DNA of 64,000 nt, from positions 1,385,983 through 1,449,982 of the forward strand of contig NW_024037060.1 in the NCBI RefSeq assembly GCF_015706575.1, given 5' to 3'. Positions within the stretch are counted from its first letter, which is position 1, and each line of letters begins with the position of its first letter. This DNA comes from Patiria miniata (taxonomy: Eukaryota; Echinodermata; Asteroidea; Valvatida; Asterinidae). This document shows, piece by piece, positions 1 through 11,396 of the stretch. Both the position numbers and the translations under genes were made by a program. Under the pieces are notes generated by a model. The model ran no database searches and was not told the DNA's origin. It saw only the letters and a list, made by a program, of their open reading frames with translations.

Positions 1-172
1 GGAAATTCCCGATCCGCCATTGTGTCAGGATTCGCAGACTTTTGGAAAGATAACACATGCAATTGTCGTATTACCATGGTGATCTGCTATGCCACGGTTC
101 TCGTCTTTGCCATTTTCAAGAAAGCAAACAAAACAAAGTTATCATTTTGGTTATTTTGGTTTTAGTGTCATC

Positions 173-2357
173 CAGTGTTGTAGTCGAGACCGGATAGTCC
201 GAGACCGAGACCAAGACAGAGACCTGAAGTTGCGAGACCGAGACCGAGACCGAGACCAGCCCCTTCAAGGCGGACCGAGACCGAGACCGAAATGGTCCGA
301 GACCGAGACCGAGACCGCGAATAATTAATAATCATAATCTTAATAAACAACAAGACACTAATTACAACTGAACAGTCTGTCCTTCAGATGTTGATGTTCA
401 TGGGGATGTGAAGGAAGTGATTGAAAGTTAGGAATCACTTGTACCTGCTTAATTGTGTCATGCGAGTGCTCTTCGTGTTTGCTTCATGCCATAAATTACA
501 ACATGGCAACAGAATTTGTTATTGTCACAATCAATTAAAAAAATTGGAAACAACCTAATTTAAAGAAGGGGAAAACCTTATTTGATGAACTCCATATATT
601 TTTGCCACTTTTTAAAAATATTTTTTAAAAATATTGTTTGACTACTATAAAGTGTAAATCTGATGATGAAACTCTAACTTAGGAGTACGACAATTTGTAC
701 TAGTTTTTGCAAAAGTAAAAAGTTAAAGGTGGATGTTTCATCTGTTATAGGAACTCGGACCCTAAACTCCACAGCCACCCCTTGGTTTCAGCAATGACCA
801 CTAACGGATATTTAAATGCAACTTTAATTTTACATTTGACCTCCTTGTAAACCTGATTCGAACAAAAATTGGAGCAAGAAAATATTGATTTATGTTTTAA
901 AATTTCAGTCATAGAATATAGATTTGTACATGTAGACCAAAAAATTGAGAGATGGTAGCCAGATATGGATTGGTCTGCCCCCCCCCCCATCCCTCTTTGT
1001 GATTCTCCTTCCAACCCTGCATGTTTGTGTGTCCCCTACATGTTTGTTTCTTGTTCCTCTGTCATTTATCTCTGAAAGAAGGCCTGGCTAAGGCTGAAAT
1101 GTAATGCCACTTTATTTTGTTTAATGTCAATAACGTTACATATACTATAGAAGATTGATGAACCATATAAAATTTTGCCTGATCTATCTTCTGTTAATCT
1201 GCCCGCCGTCATCATCGTCATTAGCATATTTGAGAATATGGCCGACACAATAGAAGGGCGATGTCACAAACTGAATGTGTTGGGTGAGATGTACTTTTAG
1301 AATTCATGGCTCAGTGCCCACGCCTCTCTGTGTTTTGTACCGTGCCATCGTATCGCCTGCATCAGCTACTTTGCTGGGCAATTTACTTGAATAATTTAGT
1401 GATTAACAAGTACGACATATTGCCAGTTTATTACATGTAATAGTTTATTATGATGGCCGTAAACAGCATATTGACATTTAGGAAGGAGACGAGGCAGGCA
1501 ATTATACTCTATTTTTGTGCGTACATGGCAGTAGCTCAATTTGTGTTTATCACAGATGAAAATATGAATACATGGCGAGTCAAAAAGAAAGTGACCGTAT
1601 GGTAAAAAAATATATTTGGGATAAAGAACATGTTATTGAGTAGTAACTGTGCACATTTCACGTAATTTGCATACTCTATTCCCAAGTCGTGTCTATTTTA
1701 ATAAAGAGATCACAACATTCAGCTGTCCACCACTTATACCAATTTAACGGTCTACGAATTGATGAATATCCATTAATAAATATAATGAAAAAAAAAAAAC
1801 GTTTTCCCGCCTCCAAGAATAAAGGAAAAATTGAAAATGAAAATAGAAAAAAATTACCAATATTTCTAGGGAAAAACACTTGAATTGTTCCCCATATTCA
1901 AACTACAAAATCTGACGGAAAAATAATGTTTCAGTCTTGATTCATAAGATTTAAATCTCAGTTGTATTTGGAATCAATGAGGATGGCTTTAAAGTGCTTG
2001 TTTCAACGGATCATCCCACAATAAAACCGAGAAATAAGAAGAGGAGCAATGGTAATTGGACTATGCCTCACTCACTAGAAAGTGAAGAGAGACATGTCCA
2101 TTAGCATCACACTGCAGTCACATCTGCCCTAAACTGATTCTTTACTTAACCCTAAAAGGGCTGGGGCGGAATCCACCCCCTCACTCTTTGGCTGGTCTCG
2201 ACTCGAGACCAGTCAAAATATCGAAACCAAAGGGGACTGAGACCAAGACCAAGACCGAGACCACAGCTCCCGAGACCGAGACCGAGACCGAGACCGGCAA
2301 AAAGTGGTCTCGAGACCGAGACCGAGACCGAGACCGGTCTCGAGACCTACAACACTG
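173..2357. mobile_element. Non-autonomous hAT-type DNA transposon, 2.2 kb, in intron 1 of gene copy 1
   Basis: The termini are inverted repeats, CAGTGTTGTAG at 173-183 and CTACAACACTG at 2347-2357. They are flanked by an 8-bp target duplication with one mismatch, gtgtcatc (165-172) and gtatcatc (2358-2365). The unoccupied site is visible in gene copy 2 near 10907. An 8-bp duplication with CAGTG ends is the hAT superfamily signature. Just inside both ends are dense GAGACC hexamer arrays (about 183-322 and 2196-2350) in inverted orientation, which look like subterminal transposase-binding repeats. The interior has no ORF above about 90 codons and no transposase. A nearly identical copy at 38738-40922 arose by segmental duplication rather than by a second insertion. 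Confidence 0.85.
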
Positions 2358-2633
2358 GTATCATCAACCAAGATGTGCGAAACTATGTTCTACTAGCGCC
2401 TGTGTGTTAGTCCAATAAACAGCTTTCATTAATATTATTTTCCGGTGATATTTCCCAATTTTTCCTATTTCCGCATTTGCCCTAAATATAAATGAAACTT
2501 ATTTTTTTTTTACACAACACTTCTGTGTAGACCCACTGGGCAGCGATCAATATCGGTTAAACTTTTTTTCATAGAATTTGACTAGGCAGAAACGTCAAAG
2601 TAATATTCAGTGGGGAAAACAAAACTCCTTTAA

Positions 2634-3200
2634 CCCTAAAAGGAAACTCGGTACAAAGGCGCAGCAAAAAGAATTAGCAAAAAGAAGGATTGTGATGTAC
2701 ATGCGAACTCTAAAGAAGAAATAGCCGTGACAAGGGTGCACGCATTAGTTAATATAGTGTGAATGATTTTATTATTTTATTGGCGGTCCCCATTGGAAAT
2801 ATGGCATAAGCCCCCCCCCCCCCCCCCATCCCCACTTATTGATTTTCGGAGGCCTAAGTGTCTGGAAAAAATAACCGGTCAACATTTCAGCACGCCTCCC
2901 TGAAAAAATTCTGGATCCACCGTGCTAGCCCCCCCCCCCCAAATATTGGTTCAAGTACCGCGCCTGTCGGTTCATGCATAAAGCAACTCATCATGAACAT
3001 ACCCAAGAAATTTCGTGACTATAGGTCGAAGGGTTTTGGAATCATGGCTAGTTAATTACTCATATGTACGAATGGTAATTCTGCTGTGTGTACACGACGT
3101 ATATGGGAAAACTCAGTTTTCACCGGAACATTTTTCTGTTTTTGGTATACAAAAGATGCGCAAGGCTCGAGGCTAAAAAGTCATTACAGCTCGGGTCGGG
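2634..3200. other. Second insertion in intron 1 of copy 1, unclassified, with two C-runs
   Basis: Copy 2 reads directly from 'cctttaa' to 'ggctgttacaaacc' (about 11195-11214). Copy 1 has about 560 extra bases here, starting at ccctaaaagg. The segment holds C-runs near 2811 and 2930. No clear terminal repeats or target duplication are seen. It is also present at about 41199-41867. Confidence 0.5.
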
Positions 3201-3444
3201 AATTACAAACCTTCTAGTACTTTCTCGCCTTCAACCGGAGCCGCTTTGATGGGCGCGTTCAGCAACCCAACCACCAGAAACACACACAGCCAGGTAAAAG
3301 CAGACATGTCGTATCGTTGAGAGGGTGGTTTTCGTCACTGTATGGAAGATAACTAGCTGATTATCGTTCGATGAATTCCGACGATGTGAGCGGAACAATA
3401 ACATCTACTCGTGCTGATTGATTATGTAGATGTCGTGACGTCGT

Positions 3445-3764
3445 CAAGGGCGGATCCAGAACACAATTTTGGCGGGGGCCCAAAAAAAATTGTGGTCCCC
3501 CAAAAAGTGGGTCTAAAAAAATTACAGCGTGGGGTTCGGGGCCCGCTTAAGGGCCCCGAAAAAAATTGGATTCTAGATGCTCTGTGGTGCGATCTGAGGC
3601 AATTTCTGACCACTTTAACCAATTTATTTTGAGGAAAAGATGGTGGTGTACTCATTGCCTGCCTTTATTGCGATGTCACATTAAAAAAAAAAAAATTGGT
3701 TTCGCTTTTTTTGGGGGGGGGGGCATGGCCCCCTTTGGCCCCCCCCCCCCCGGATCCGCCCTTG
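3445..3764. mobile_element. hAT-like MITE (320 bp) inserted in the promoter of gene copy 1
   Basis: The ends are inverted repeats, CAAGGGCGGATCC (3445-3457) and GGATCCGCCCTTG (3752-3764), flanked by a perfect 8-bp duplication gacgtcgt (3437-3444 and 3765-3772). The empty site is intact in gene copies 2, 3, 5 and 6 as one gacgtcgtgaccac motif. The interior has A-runs, G-runs and C-runs and no coding capacity. A related fragment lies at 28880-28936, and a segmentally duplicated copy at 42112-42428. Confidence 0.85.
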
Positions 3765-3772
3765 GACGTCGT

Positions 3773-5105
3773 GACCACGTGATGCAACCAAACCAATAAC
3801 AGCACGCTCCGTTCATTTATCATGGGTTCGTTGGACATTTCGGGTTAAAACCGGTATTTGGCAAGGCCTAGTCCTACAATGGATTTGTGTGTACGTTTTA
3901 TTTGTGGTGATGCAGAAACAATTCACTGAGCAATGAACAGTTGTTTAGAAATAAATGAAAGTGAACAAACGTTTTTTCGATGTGCATTTGATATTCTCAA
4001 GCCTCATGAGGTGGTGGTATGGGGACTTCAATTTGGGTTTCTTGACAATTTCATCTTGGCTATTTGATGGCAAAATTTCACAGCGAACGGACACATCGTC
4101 CGGATCAGCTGGCAAAGACACCTGTATCGTCATATTAATCAGTCAGCATTCAATGTTTTTCCATATGGATGGCTAAAAATGGGCCTAATGAAAAGCAAAA
4201 CAAAACCAACAGACGAAATTAAGGCACATGGACTGAAACATGAGGGGGATTATTAATTGATTAATTAAAGTCTAATGCTTAGAAACTAACAGGTGAAATT
4301 GTGCGTTGAAATTAACCAAATTAATGATTCGAAAATATGAATTTGTTTTAAACAACAAAATATTGTTTTCAAAATCTATTGCAATAATTTGAAATGGGTT
4401 TGTATGAGTAAACTTTGCATCAGCGTCTTAATGAAAAAACAACCCAAGAATATCGCAACTTTTATATAGTTAGAAACAATACTTATTTTAACCAAGGGCG
4501 TATATAAAAGCATATAATAAGATCAACTTTATTTACAGATAGAATAGGATAACACGTGGTCACGGAATGAAGAAATGGGATAAAAATGATTATTTTCTAG
4601 ATACTAAATTCCCAATATCTAACTTTCCTTGTAATTATTTGGTGAAAATAAAACTAGTTTTCATTTGTTGCTTCCATCACATTGAATTACTGTCGCGCAC
4701 ATCTATAGGCCTATCTGTCTGAAAGTGACCTGTTGAACAAATTAGCACACACGTTCCGCTCAATCGGACGTGGACAATTATTTGTTCAGAGTAGATGCAG
4801 CGGGAACAAGCTTGTGTCGTACGGAATTTGCATTGGGAAGCAGGCTCTCCCTCTATCTTAAAGCTGTCTTTCAGAGTCTTCTAGCTTTCATATTCACGCG
4901 AGAATTAAACGAGAAAATCTTCTTTCAAACACTATTCTGTATACATGTAGGGTTCAGCAAGCCCTGGAAATACTACATCTCTAAAACTATGTATGGGGGA
5001 ATAAAGTTGCATTTTCTCCAGGTACTGGTTGCAAGTTATAAAAAAGAGTTCAATTTAGGATTAGTCGTTTGTCATCCGTTGAAGATTTCTGCATCGAACA
5101 TGGAA
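3773..5105. other. Intergenic upstream flank of gene copy 1; no gene seen
   Basis: This is 5' flanking DNA shared with the flanks of the other copies (11450-12900, 24240-25140, 53830-55030, 62890-64000). Small ORFs here, such as 3955-4176 and 4770-5111, are interrupted or frameshifted in the homologous flanks, so I do not call them genes. Confidence 0.6.
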
Positions 5106-5296
5106 CACTGATCTTATGAGCATGCACAATTTATTTGGCAAACTTCTTTCCGCAAGAGTTTCGTTTTTGACAATCGTGAGCGATAATCAATACCATTTGA
5201 ACGTTGGGATGGTATTAAATCGCTCATAATCAAAAACGAAACTCTTGCGAGAAGAATTTTGCCAAATAAATTTGCGTGCTCATAATAAGATCAGTG
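5106..5296. mobile_element. Foldback (palindromic) MITE-like element with CACTGATCTTAT ends
   Basis: The segment is a long imperfect palindrome. It begins CACTGATCTTAT and ends ATAAGATCAGTG, with arms of about 85 bases around a short loop near 5205. Arm landmarks are caagagtttcgtttttga and its complement. No ORF. Further copies are at 43769-43959 and 45930-46120. Confidence 0.7.
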
Positions 5297-5829
5297 CAAG
5301 TACAGCATTGTTTGAATTTTTTTAACAGAGCAGAGTTTTGAACTTTCAGTTGATTTTTTGTAAATCGTCAAGAGAAGGTCAGACGTGCGGTAAATACATC
5401 ATCTGTGTCCGCCAGAAAGAGTTGAATTCCAAATATTTCGAAAACAAACACTTCACAGACTAAACAATAATTAAGTATACAATTACTCCATTAAGTACAC
5501 ATCTGGCAGGTAAGTTAATCCGTATCTACAAACATATTTAGTTTAAATAAGCAAGTCAGCGTTTTGTCCCCAAGGACAAGTGAAATTTGCATCCATAAAT
5601 TACACTATATGGACAGTGTTTACAAAGTCCATGCATCTTTCTTAAAAGTTAATGAATGAATGAAAAAGTTGGCCCATTTCTGTCCTTGCGTCTTTGCAGT
5701 TTTCGTATTTGTTGACGGAATCAAAATCAAACTGAACCTGTCACGTGTCAACTATTAATTTTTAAAAACTTGCGCAGTGTCTTAGCCAAGTCGATCACAC
5801 GCCCAGATGATATATCAAAAGTCCTTTCA
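5297..5829. other. Intergenic flank; no gene seen
   Basis: Non-coding by all signs visible. It is homologous to 43960-44492, 46121-46653 and, more distantly, 13050-13560. Confidence 0.5.
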
Positions 5830-7517
5830 CAGATCGAGTTTTGTGTCTTGATGTTCCCGAAGGCTGCCTCCCTATAGCCCAAGTGAACGGCACAATGAGC
5901 TAGATTGTCCGATGGAGTTGGTGACAGTCAGGGCACCAGACTTGTCTGCAGTATTCTTATTTGGCATCCCAGAGCTACTATAAGAAAAAAATATATTGGA
6001 GAGGGGGGGGGGGGGGTTGAGCAACAGATGCCCGGCCCCTGGGTGCCCCCCTACATTTAAAGTCTTGAAGTGAACATTTACCACTTGCCTTAAGTGCCCT
6101 CCGTTTGTGCGCCCCACGGTGCTCCCCCCAGTTTAACCCTAGTTAGTCAATGCGGGCTGACGGCAGTGTGCTACCTGGGAATCATATATATAATCCACAT
6201 GTCATGGAGGGGAGGGGGCTTTTTCCTGTTCATTTTGTGCATGGCGTCCCCTAGCTGCATCAAAATATCACGTTATACGCCGTCAAGTTTTGTCCACGAA
6301 TTTAAGTACTGTAGATGTGCACTCACCAAGGAGCTATGTTATAGCGCAGTAGTTTCAATTGAGAAACAAAAGCAAAGTATAGGTTTGTGGTACTGAATAT
6401 AATAATTCACGGTAAAACGGCACCAGAGCACATATCAGTGGAGAAGAATTAATAAGGGAATAAATGTGTGCTCCGGAGGTTTTTATCACTCGTTTAATAC
6501 CGCTTAGAGTCTGGGTGCTGATAATTACCCGAGCCGGAGGCGAGGGTTATTATCAGCACCCAGACTCTAAGCGGTATTAAACGAGTGATAAATACCGACC
6601 GAGCACATATTTATTCCCATTCATAAATACCTTATCCGTAAAAAAAAATTCAAATAATTCGTTCAAAAAATCCCGATTTTGTTCAACAAGTTCACTTCAC
6701 GCTTTTTGAAACATCCCTCTAGCAAAATAATGGAGTGTTCAGCTGGCGAGTAAGATCTAAACAACCCTTTTATGGAGATTGACGCGCGCGTAACATGTTC
6801 TGCGCGATGTCACGCAGAACGCACCTGGGGCGTTGCGTTTTGAATTTAGAACTATAAAATTCTGACTCGCTTGTAGTGTTGCGCATGCCTACGTGAGGAT
6901 TGTGAACGTTCAACCAATGAAACGGTAAGAGGCACTGGATTTTTAGGAGTCCACATTTTATTGTGACACTGAAAAAGTGTTTAAGACCAGCTAGCCATGT
7001 CTTTATCATCCGTTTAATACCGGCCACGTGACGGGCTCTCGACCAATAGGAATAGCTAAACTGTCTGAGGTATTTATGAATGTCTTATATTAAGCCCATC
7101 CTTTTTCTTAAATAATTTAGTATGAACACAGCAATAGACTTCATTTTGATGGCAAGATAAGAGGAAATTTCACTTCAAATCTGTTTCATTTTAAGGTAGT
7201 GTTATGCCTTGGGTAAAAATTAGAACCAAAACATCTATATTAGACCTGAAAATCAGCCATAAGGTCCGAGTCATGGTTCCAATTATTGCTGTTGTGATAC
7301 TGCTGCTTTAAATTCATAGGGGTAGTAATGGATAGAGGGAGGTATATTGACAGAGGGTAGTCCAACAATAGAGGGCACTGTCGATACAATCAGGACAGGG
7401 CGTGATTATCCTTTATGAATTGAAGTAACAACAGAAACAATAAATAATACGAGGAGTCAAAGGTATCTTATGTAACTACATGTATTTTAATGAGCCGCTT
7501 TGAATTAATCACCGTTC
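5830..7517. repeat. Single copy of the 1.08 kb intergenic tandem unit, interrupted by a foldback element
   Basis: The unit starts at cagatcgagttttgtg and ends at the 'gaattaatcaccgtt' join with the gene 3' flank. Corresponding units occur 2.5 times at 17570-20320 and 4-5 times at 44493-49890. Here the unit is split by a 0.63 kb insertion at about 6454-7080. It carries a G-run near 6002-6016 and a C-run near 6045. Short ORFs on both strands vary with homopolymer length and are not credible genes. Confidence 0.75.
6454..7080. mobile_element. Foldback-type insertion with a strong hairpin, unclassified
   Basis: The duplicate locus at 45112 lacks this 0.63 kb, which shows the insertion. Its left part (6456-6618) is a near-perfect hairpin: gggaataaatgtgtgctc pairs with gagcacatatttattccc, and ctcgtttaataccgcttaga pairs with its complement across a loop near 6535. 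An outer inverted pair, attcataaatacct (6620) and aggtatttatgaa (7068-7080), and a second 'ccgtttaatacc' block near 7010 suggest a composite foldback element. No coding capacity. Confidence 0.65.
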
Positions 7518-8140
7518 ACAACGTGTGCAAACATCCGGACATTCAATACAGTAGGTAGAAAGAAAGAGAAAGTCTATTCCTAATAGTTTTCATTTTAATC
7601 CAATAGGCCTAACTGAGAAATGATAAGTTTAGTCGTTTGGAATTTGTTGAGAGGTGTCAGTCATGAGTACGTTTTTGAGACCAAATTACCCCAAGTAACA
7701 TCTCCCTTCTACTTTGTTTTTGCAAATGTGACGTCGTACCAATATAACCACGCCCGGTCTACTTTGACTTGCATCTTTATTGCAAAGTTCGTCATGATTC
7801 TTTTGAAGAGATAAACGACAAACACCAAAGGAATCGTCATAATATTTAACCAACAATGATTTTTTTTGTGGAGTTGGATATCACGCATGTAAAGGTAATG
7901 CCATGACGTATGATCACAAAATAGATGACCAAACAGAACAGGTTGCAAAAGGAAGCACGGTTGCCACCGTATACGTGTGCATGCACCATAGGTTATAAGT
8001 TTCTAAACACGAAAAAGATTATTCGCTAACTACTAACGAAGGATTTGGATAGCATAACATAATTGTCAATTATTAAAGCATACATTCTGAATCGCGGTCA
8101 ATTTTGAATTTGAAGGGTCGCTCTGGAAATAAATGTATCC
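7518..8140. other. 3' flank of gene copy 2; no separate gene
   Basis: This is minus-strand downstream DNA, nearly identical 3' of copies 3 (20320-20941) and 5 (49890-50517) and recognisable 3' of copy 6 (58400-59693). A minus-strand AATAAA (7776-7781, read as tttatt) about 360 bases past the stop could be the polyadenylation signal. That is inference. Confidence 0.45.
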
Positions 8141-11100
8141 TTAGTATTCGTCGTTGTACATCTCAAAGATGATGTGGTACAAACCATGAATTCGCTTCCA
8201 AATCAGAGCGGTCCTGTGGACACGGACAAAAACATTAACAAGATTTTATCAGTGTCTTTTAGATATGCTGATCTTTCTCCCTTGATCACGTGAACAACCG
8301 CGTGAATCTAATCACCTACAGTTTTATACAGCATTATACATCAGCCTCAGTCTGCCAAACTCTGGGATGTATGTACGCTTGGTCAACAGATGTATCTTCC
8401 CCACGACCCCAACCCACCCCCCTTCCCCTATCCTGACTCGGGCATCGCACTCAGTCACACACTTTAAAAACTTATGGGAGCACTCGGCCGTACGTGCACC
8501 AGTGATTTCACAACTATGTCGGAGCGGAGTCGAATTTCAAGGTGATACTACCCTTCGATGTAACTATCTCATGCGTATTTTCTTTCCAAACACAAACAAG
8601 TCAATAATCACCCGATAATTAACGACTGGATTTAATCTTTTTAAAAATTAATTTGGTTATCAATTTAAATCAAGCTAGGTTTTGGTATTACTTCATTTTG
8701 ACTTACTTTCCCTTCTTGTGGCTTCCATCCGGTAGTACAGTGTCGTGAGCATGCACTTCAAGCACGAGATCCCCGCTTGCGTCCAATGGTTCAATGTGCT
8801 CAGCATCATGTTTGGTCACAGTAACATGCTGAATCCATCCAAGGTTTTTCGACAAATCTGGAAAACATTGATACAAAACAGGTGATTTCAACTACTCTTT
8901 TAATTGCTACTTCAGATCCAATATTCCACAGGCTTTCATATACCGACATCACTCATATACCAAGGAAACGTTTTGAGAGCTTTATGGACGACTATTGTGC
9001 TCGGACCAATTTTCATGATTCGGAAAGTTTCATCTTTTTGGATAATATTTATGGACTAATTTCTAGCTGTGATTAAACGTGCACAGAGAAGTTTTGAGAA
9101 CCGGTACATAAATGTTCATGACGATTACGTTCGTTTGTTTCATTATGTCTGACTCTTGGTCAAAATCAGCTGTCGGGCATTGAACAACCGACGTAGCCGG
9201 GCTTAATGGTCTTGAACAGACGAAAATGTGAAAATGTGAAAACTGGAAACTTCATTTCCATAAGGATGGATGAGAATTATTTTTTTATATTAAATAAATC
9301 ACATTCGAATCTGTCACTATAAGTCTAAATTTGCAACATGTCAGACTGTTTCCTTTTATGAAAATTTCTTTTCATCTATAACTAGAAACTGATGGTCTTA
9401 CGGTCAATTCCTTGGTATGATGGGTAGCCATCCGGTACTACGATCACATCAGGGGCGTAGTAACTCAAGATGCAATCCATATCCTTGTCCGTTACACATT
9501 GCTGAAGTAGGTTTCCATCGTAAACAATTTCACCAACCGCTGTCAAGGAACAACGATTTAAACCAAATGAAAGTACTAGCTGTTCGCAGATGTAGACTTT
9601 CCTTATCAAAATTGCAACTACATGTAGTGATTTCAATGTACAGTCATTAAACATTATACTGGTGCATGCTATAAGGTCTAACAAATGGACATGACTAGTC
9701 AGCTGAACTAACTAAACTCTGTGAAGATTGTGGCACCGCCTCGCAAAATATTCCGTATGGTTTTATTTTAGGAGATAAGCGTAAGCCATTGTTTAACAGA
9801 AAACCATGACGCTGGCAAATTCTCCTGAGGTGACTTGCTTGCGCTATGGCTCTGTGACGGTACAGGAGATGAAGCTATGTACGATTTAAAGGCAATTTAC
9901 ATGAGTAAATTTTGGGATTGTTTTTTTGGTTGCCGAAACAAAGAACGGTAATACAGTAAATCTGAAGCGGATTACTAATTATAAAGTTCTACTTTTGAGA
10001 CAACCGTGAAAAGCACCCTTTGTGGTATGATCCCAGTTGTCACTCGGGGAAATACCTATGTGTAACCGATTGAAAGCTAAACAAATTTTGGTCAATTTGG
10101 TGCAGTATTTGAAAACAAAACAAAAATATTCCAGCGACATATCCGGTCCAACCATCGTCTGGGAAACGATGGTAATTTCCTATTTTATTGAAAATGACAG
10201 CAAAACAGGCGCCACGATTTCACACGATGCTTGATATAAACAGTCAAGTAGCACATTTCATAATTATTTTGGCAGTTCCCTTTGTTTTAATGTTTGTAAA
10301 TGATATACGTTACCTTTAATGTCACCTGAATGTGACAAACATATAGAAAGTAATGGATCTATATGAGGAGGATAATATTCAATGAAACGGGCCGTAGCTA
10401 AAAGCTATTAACCGTTAACACGCCATTATAGACACTTTACCTTTACGTTACCATAGGCCTATACTGAATTATTAAAGCCTGTCTAATGGCGGATCCAAGG
10501 GTTGATTGGGATGATTAACCAGCCCCCTTCCAATTAACCGATGTTTATTCTTTACATCATGATGAAAACATTCACAAATTTCCTTCAGCTACCAATGTTA
10601 TCGCTAGGTTTCACAAATCTTAATTCTTTGCTAGCGTTCAGGTTGGGTCTTTTATGCGTTGACTGCAACATCACATGCACCCTATGCCTATCCCCAATTA
10701 GCAAATCTTGGACGTCAACAACTCAGCCAACCCCCTTTTGGAAAAATCCCGGATCCGCCATTGTGTCAGGATTCGCAGACTTTTGGAAAGATAACACATG
10801 CAATTGTCGTATTACCACGGTGATCTGCTATGCCACGGTTCTCCTCTTTGCCATCTTCAAGAAAGCAAACAAAACAAAGTAATTATTTTGGTTATTTTGG
10901 TCTTAGTATCATCAACCAATATGTGCGAAACTATGTTCTACTAGCGCCTAATACTTATTTGTGTGTGTGTTAGTCCAATATACAGCTTTCATTAATATTA
11001 TTTTCTGGTGATATTTCCCAATTTTTCCTATTTCCGCATTTGCCCTAAATATAAATGAAACTTTTTTTTTTACACAACACTTCTGTGTAGACCCACTGGG

Positions 11101-11283
11101 CAGCGATCAATATCGGTTAAACTTTTTGTCATAGAATTTGACTAGGCAGAAACGTTAAAGTAATGTCCAGTGGGGAAAACATAGAACAACACTCCTTTAA
11201 GGCTGTTACAAACCTTCTGCCTCGATGGGCGTGTTCAGCAACCCAACCAACAGAAACATACACAGCCAGGTAAAAGCAGACAT
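8141..11283 (-). CDS. Secreted NTF2-like (SnoaL/DUF4440-type) protein, copy 2, five exons, 156 aa
   Basis: Exons (minus): 11214-11283, 10816-10854, 9402-9539, 8707-8857, 8141-8213. Intron phases are 1, 1, 1 and 2, all introns are GT/AG, and the stop is TAA at 8143-8141. Residues 1-20 form a signal peptide (MSAFTWLCMFLLVGLLNTPI). Exon 3 encodes the start of the fold, with two cysteines and YYAPDVIVVPDGYPSYQGID. This matches the 'Y..D.vvvPdG.p..G' turn of DUF4440/SnoaL domains. Exon 4 gives NLGWIQHVTV and LEVHAHDTVLPDGSHKKGK, and exon 5 gives TALIWKRIHG and ends MYNDEY. These are the last strands of the sheet; family members usually have W-K-R-x-D-G here, and this copy has HG. A secreted single-domain protein is inferred. 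Substrate or ligand is unknown; catalysis is not assured. The linker after the signal peptide is about 10 residues shorter than in copies 3 and 5. Confidence 0.85.
10486..10761. mobile_element. Possible small MITE in intron 2 of gene copy 2
   Basis: The inverted termini are ATGGCGGATCC (10486-10496) and GGATCCGCCAT (10751-10761), 276 bp overall. Related termini are present at the same place in copies 3 (about 23287-23561) and 5 (about 52860-53135), and half-preserved in copy 6. The insertion therefore predates most of the duplications. No clean target duplication is visible. The GCGGATCC core resembles the MITE at 3445-3764. Confidence 0.45.
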
Positions 11284-11396
11284 GTCGTATCGTTCAGAGG
11301 GTGGTTTTCTTCAAGTCAGCACTGTATGGTAGATAACTAGCTGATTATCGTTCGATGAATTCCGACGATGTGAGTGGAACCAGCCTCGAGGTAGAC

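Larger units (their letters stand above)
75..3307 (-). pseudogene. Partial SnoaL/DUF4440-like secreted protein gene, copy 1 (exons 1-2 visible; rest off left edge)
   Basis: Exon 1 is 3211-3307 (minus): ATG at 3307-3305, 32 codons plus one base, then a GTTTGT donor. It encodes a signal peptide (MSAFTWLCVFLVVGLLNAPI) followed by a short linker, AAPVEGEKVLE. The exon 2 homologue is 75-113 and keeps the donor (GTAATA), but the acceptor AG present in copies 2, 3, 5 and 6 has become AA at 114-115. Normal splicing of this 39-base exon is therefore probably lost; an AG inside the exon could restore phase with a shorter exon. Intron 1 is 3.1 kb against about 0.36 kb in copy 2, because of a 2.2 kb hAT insertion and a second insertion. 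Exons 3-5 would lie left of base 1, so the final status is unknown. The promoter is split by a MITE. Probably a decaying copy. Confidence 0.6.

Noticed and set aside
89..328. Arg/Asp repeat ORFs over the GAGACC arrays (also 2188-2418 and the right-block copies)
   Set aside because: They are transposon subterminal repeats, not coding sequence.
3955..4176. ORF starting MKVNKRF, repeated at 11631, 42618 and 54031
   Set aside because: The frame diverges between copies after an indel; it lies in the upstream flank and has no recognisable domain.
4770..5111. 113-codon plus-strand ORF (also 43433-43774)
   Set aside because: The homologous flank at about 12640-12880 is frameshifted and no family is recognised; the second copy is only segmental duplication.
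5872..6396. Recurrent ORFs on both strands of the 1.08 kb unit
   Set aside because: Length and frame change with the G-run and C-run between units; no splice-consistent gene was found.
8882..9076. Plus-strand 64-codon ORF in intron 3 of copy 2
   Set aside because: Not kept open in copies 3 and 5; intronic.
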